Shown here: one piece after another, positions 61,916-64,000 of the stretch
How positions within the stretch are numbered: the first letter of the stretch is position 1
How the letters are laid out: each line of letters begins with the position of its first letter
Origin: Rhodosorus marinus
Taxonomy: Eukaryota; Rhodophyta; Stylonematophyceae; Stylonematales; Stylonemataceae
DNA length: 64,000 nt
NCBI GenBank assembly: GCA_029953675.1
Contig: JAMWBK010000011.1
Span: forward strand, 806,001-870,000
Direction of reading: 5' to 3'
Program-made: the position numbers and the translations under genes
Notes under the pieces: generated by a model
The model's database searches: none
Told to the model about the DNA's origin: nothing
Seen by the model: only the letters and a program-made list of their open reading frames with translations

Positions 61916-63196
61916 ATGTCGTTTTCAGAGCTGTTGCCTGTAGCTGACGAAGTCTTGAAGGACTTCATCCTTCACCGGAGCGATGTACAGTCGTTTGATT
62001 TTCGCTCCTCGGCGCCGTTAATGTTCGAGGTGAGCGTGGAGGTGCATGAGGAGGTGATGAAGTCGCCGTTTTATGGGTTCCTTGAGGCCCTGTCAAAGCC
62101 CGTGTTCACGCTCTCGACCAGCTACAATGACGACGTTAGAGTTGGAATGGGCTGGGTTTTTGAGACCCATGACCTGCTTTTGGATTATCCCAGAGGAGGA
62201 GGAGGAGTTCACGAGTTTCACGACTTGGTAAGCTATCAAAGGAGTTGTGTCTTTAAGCACAACGGCAAGTCTCAAGTGCTCTGCACGTTGCCCGCTGCGG
62301 ACGTCTCTGGACGGTTTCACCCGTTCTTTCATATTGTAGAGAACGACCGACGGTCGAATTACCAGGAGATTGGAATGCTTGACCGCGTGAGTGGAAACAA
62401 ACTCTTCTCGATCAAGCAGCTAGCGACACGACCTTGTGAGCTATGTACATTGCGCGGCGAGCCGTGCCTTTGCTCGAACGAGATGGTGTCAAGGGGCTTT
62501 CTTCCAGGGACGGATGAATCTAGTGACGGTTTGATAATGGCTCCGGATTTGGATGTTGCAGCTTGCCAGGTTGCAAGAAGGCGCTGGATGGCAGGAAGGT
62601 TTGGATTTCACGTGAACGGACTCCCTGCGTTTTCAGTGAATGCAAAGCTGCTGTCATCCGGAGAGATGCTTGAAAGGGCGCGCATCTTTCTGGTGCAGAA
62701 CCAAGCGCAAAAATCTACCAGCTTATGTCCAATTTCACATTCAATTCTACAGAGGGCCATAATGTCGGTGTTGGAGAAGAAGGAACAGGAAAACGCCGTT
62801 TCCGGTGACAAGGATGCGGAGCGGTTTAAGTGCGACCGGTGTGGTGCTTCATTCACCCGGATTTGGAGCCTTAGGAGACACGTCGCGGGTGTCCACGAGG
62901 AGAACCGCCAGTTTGCTTGCGAGTTGTGTTCCAGAACCTTCAAGCAGAGTGGACACTTACAGGAGCACCTGAGGACGAACCATTCGAGAAACGGCGGGCA
63001 CAGTTGTGAGATTTGCAGAAAGCGATTCGGAGTGAAGTCAAAATTAGAGCGCCACATGTATCAAAAGCACTCGAACATAAGGATGTATGAGTGCGAGCTG
63101 TGTCTGAAGAAATACAAGGACGCTCATGGTCTGAAAACCCATGTCAAACGAAAGCACAGCTCGACACATAAGACCACACGGGTTGAGACGTTCTGA
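61916..63196 (+). CDS. ZNF-19: four-finger C2H2 protein (group C), shortest member
   Basis: 426 residues from ATG in TTGGATGT, the only family start without G at +4. Opens MSFSELLPVADEVLKDFILH; HEEVMKSPFYG lies at 44-54 and VGMGWVFETHDLLLDY at 76-91. The cysteine cluster is C174, C177, C184, C186 (CELC, CLC). RWMAGRFGFHVNGLPAFSV follows, as in ZNF-18. The linker is very short. Fingers lie at 306-327, 335-356, 364-385 and 393-414, with GG-type linker 2 (SRNGGHS). Finger 1 reads TRIWSLRR and finger 2 QSGHLQE. The 12-residue tail is Thr/His/Lys-rich. TTATTTATT, the classic AU-rich nonamer, lies about 95 bases after the stop. Confidence 0.95.
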   Translation: MSFSELLPVADEVLKDFILHRSDVQSFDFRSSAPLMFEVSVEVHEEVMKSPFYGFLEALSKPVFTLSTSYNDDVRVGMGWVFETHDLLLDYPRGGGGVHEFHDLVSYQRSCVFKHNGKSQVLCTLPAADVSGRFHPFFHIVENDRRSNYQEIGMLDRVSGNKLFSIKQLATRPCELCTLRGEPCLCSNEMVSRGFLPGTDESSDGLIMAPDLDVAACQVARRRWMAGRFGFHVNGLPAFSVNAKLLSSGEMLERARIFLVQNQAQKSTSLCPISHSILQRAIMSVLEKKEQENAVSGDKDAERFKCDRCGASFTRIWSLRRHVAGVHEENRQFACELCSRTFKQSGHLQEHLRTNHSRNGGHSCEICRKRFGVKSKLERHMYQKHSNIRMYECELCLKKYKDAHGLKTHVKRKHSSTHKTTRVETF

Positions 63197-63670
63197 AGGT
63201 GCACCAGGAAAGGTTCTACGAAGCACAATGTCGAGAAGAGTGCGCAGCGCTGGAACACGTCCGTTTCTTACGGTTTTTTAACATGTCAGGTTATTTATTC
63301 TTACGATGCAGTATAGGAACCCTTTGCTTCGAATTAGCACTGGTTAAATAGACTCTTGCTTTCCCTCATGATCCCGTTGAGAATGCTGGTCGCAGTGTAC
63401 CGATTCATGTGCCACATCTCCAGGTCATTCGAGAGGATGTTTTCGGGGTCTATCGAAAGTTGTAGGTGCAGCACTCACTCATAGCTAGCCCACCAAATTC
63501 ATGTTACAAGCATTTCGACTCTCAGTGGATCAGTCATGGATCATTAGGAATCGTGGTTAACCCAAGTCCGGATTTAGAGCGGGAAGGAGACCGTCGACGT
63601 CCTCCGTTTTCCAGTTCTCAGTCCACATGGGTTCGCATCTTCGCTGGCATGCGTTCCCGAGACGCTTATA
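63197..63670. other. 3' flank of ZNF-19
   Basis: It contains GGTTATTTATTCTTACG near 63290, a probable 3'-end region. No gene is seen. Confidence 0.4.
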
Positions 63671-63840
63671 TTACCCTCGAGCGACTGCGGCTTTAGTCGA
63701 CAACCCCAGCCTCTTGGCGACTTCTGCTGAAATCAAGTTAATCTGCAGCCCACCCTCAACTGTGTTAAGGGCTTTGCGGTTACCAACCTTCAGTCCAACA
63801 ATCGGTGAAGGGTAGCTCTCCTTTCCTTTGCTGACGGTTT
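63671..63840 (-). pseudogene. Possible retropepsin-like (retroelement protease) remnant
   Basis: The minus strand reads SPIVGLKVGNRKALNTVE, then GGLQINLISAEVAKRLGLST, before a TAA at 63671. The arrangement fits retroviral-type aspartic proteases of LTR elements (variable-V-D-S/T-G-x-x-x-N-L-I-S-x-x-x-A-x-x-L-G-L), but the catalytic Asp-Ser/Thr-Gly is replaced by Glu-Gly-Gly and the frame is short. No reverse transcriptase is present in the window. Confidence 0.35.
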
Positions 63841-63954
63841 CTCATCGTGGAATGCAGCCGAACACGCGTTTGCCTGTGCGGCCGCCAGGATGTGAGGAAT
63901 TGGAAGGGCCGAATAGACAGCTTCTTTGCGGATCCAAAAGTCGCGCTCTCAACG

Positions 63955-64000
63955 ATGGCAGATCCAAGTGTCGAAAAGCGACTAGAAAAAATTGCGCGGA
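63955..64000 (+). CDS. Possible start of a further gene, cut by the window edge
   Basis: An ATG in CGATGG followed by 15 open codons (MADPSVEKRLEKIAR), running off the end. Charged and helical in character; it is not the start of a ZNF family member. Too short to identify. Confidence 0.25.
   Translation, partial: MADPSVEKRLEKIAR

Noticed and set aside
187-63196. The array as a KRAB, SCAN, ZAD or BTB zinc-finger cluster
   Set aside because: None of the hallmark motifs of these domains is present in the N-terminal region, and the fingers are few and conserved.
1-64000. Bacterial, plasmid, phage or viral origin; CRISPR arrays
   Set aside because: Spliced eIF4A, C2H2 regulators and long non-coding leaders indicate a nuclear genome; the tandem repeats have no spacer-repeat alternation.

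Overview
This is a nuclear genomic window from a eukaryote. The helicase gene is interrupted by five short GT-AG introns (73-194 nt), the coding signals are ATG-started genes with long leaders and trailers, and the C2H2 zinc fingers and the eIF4A protein are of eukaryotic type. GC is roughly half, genes lie 1-4 kb apart, and nothing looks bacterial or organellar. Finger linkers of the type HQKRRDFxC / HENxRNFxC recall algal and protist C2H2 proteins more than animal TGEKP-type ones. I suspect an alga or other protist, but the sequence alone does not fix the lineage.

Layout. Nineteen intact, intronless, paralogous genes (called ZNF-01 to ZNF-19 here) run head to tail, all on the plus strand, from base 187 to 63196. 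Each encodes about 425-490 residues: (1) a conserved N-terminal region of about 290 residues that I cannot match to a named domain; (2) inside it a four-cysteine cluster, C-x2-C-x6-C-x4-C or C-x2-C-x6-C-x1-C; (3) a short, fast-changing linker; (4) four C2H2 fingers with H-x4-H histidine spacing and mostly 7-residue linkers. Three groups can be seen: A (ZNF-01, 02, 03, 14, 15), B (ZNF-04 to 13) and C (ZNF-17 to 19), with ZNF-16 closest to C. The only confident unrelated gene is a spliced eIF4A-type helicase on the minus strand at 27999-29842, between ZNF-08 and ZNF-09.

Between the genes lie tandem repeats with periods of 78, ~125, ~127, ~32 and ~200-230 bp, perfect hairpins, an inverted-repeat element carrying broken BED-finger (hAT-like) transposase sequence at 14526-15682, a possible terminal-inverted-repeat element near 60690-61475, a possible retropepsin remnant at the right edge, a broken duplicate of ZNF-06 (20355-20551), and several decayed minus-strand coding fragments. 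ZNF-04 and ZNF-05 sit in a clear segmental duplication whose 3' part is identical over 264 bp, which suggests recent gene conversion.

How the genes may work together. The predicted base-contact residues of fingers 2 and 3 are almost the same in all 19 proteins, while the N-terminal region and linker diverge. This is the reverse of KRAB zinc-finger clusters, where the fingers diversify. The simplest inference is a family that reads one shared DNA site but differs in effector or sensor properties. It is the best candidate in the window for an undescribed system.
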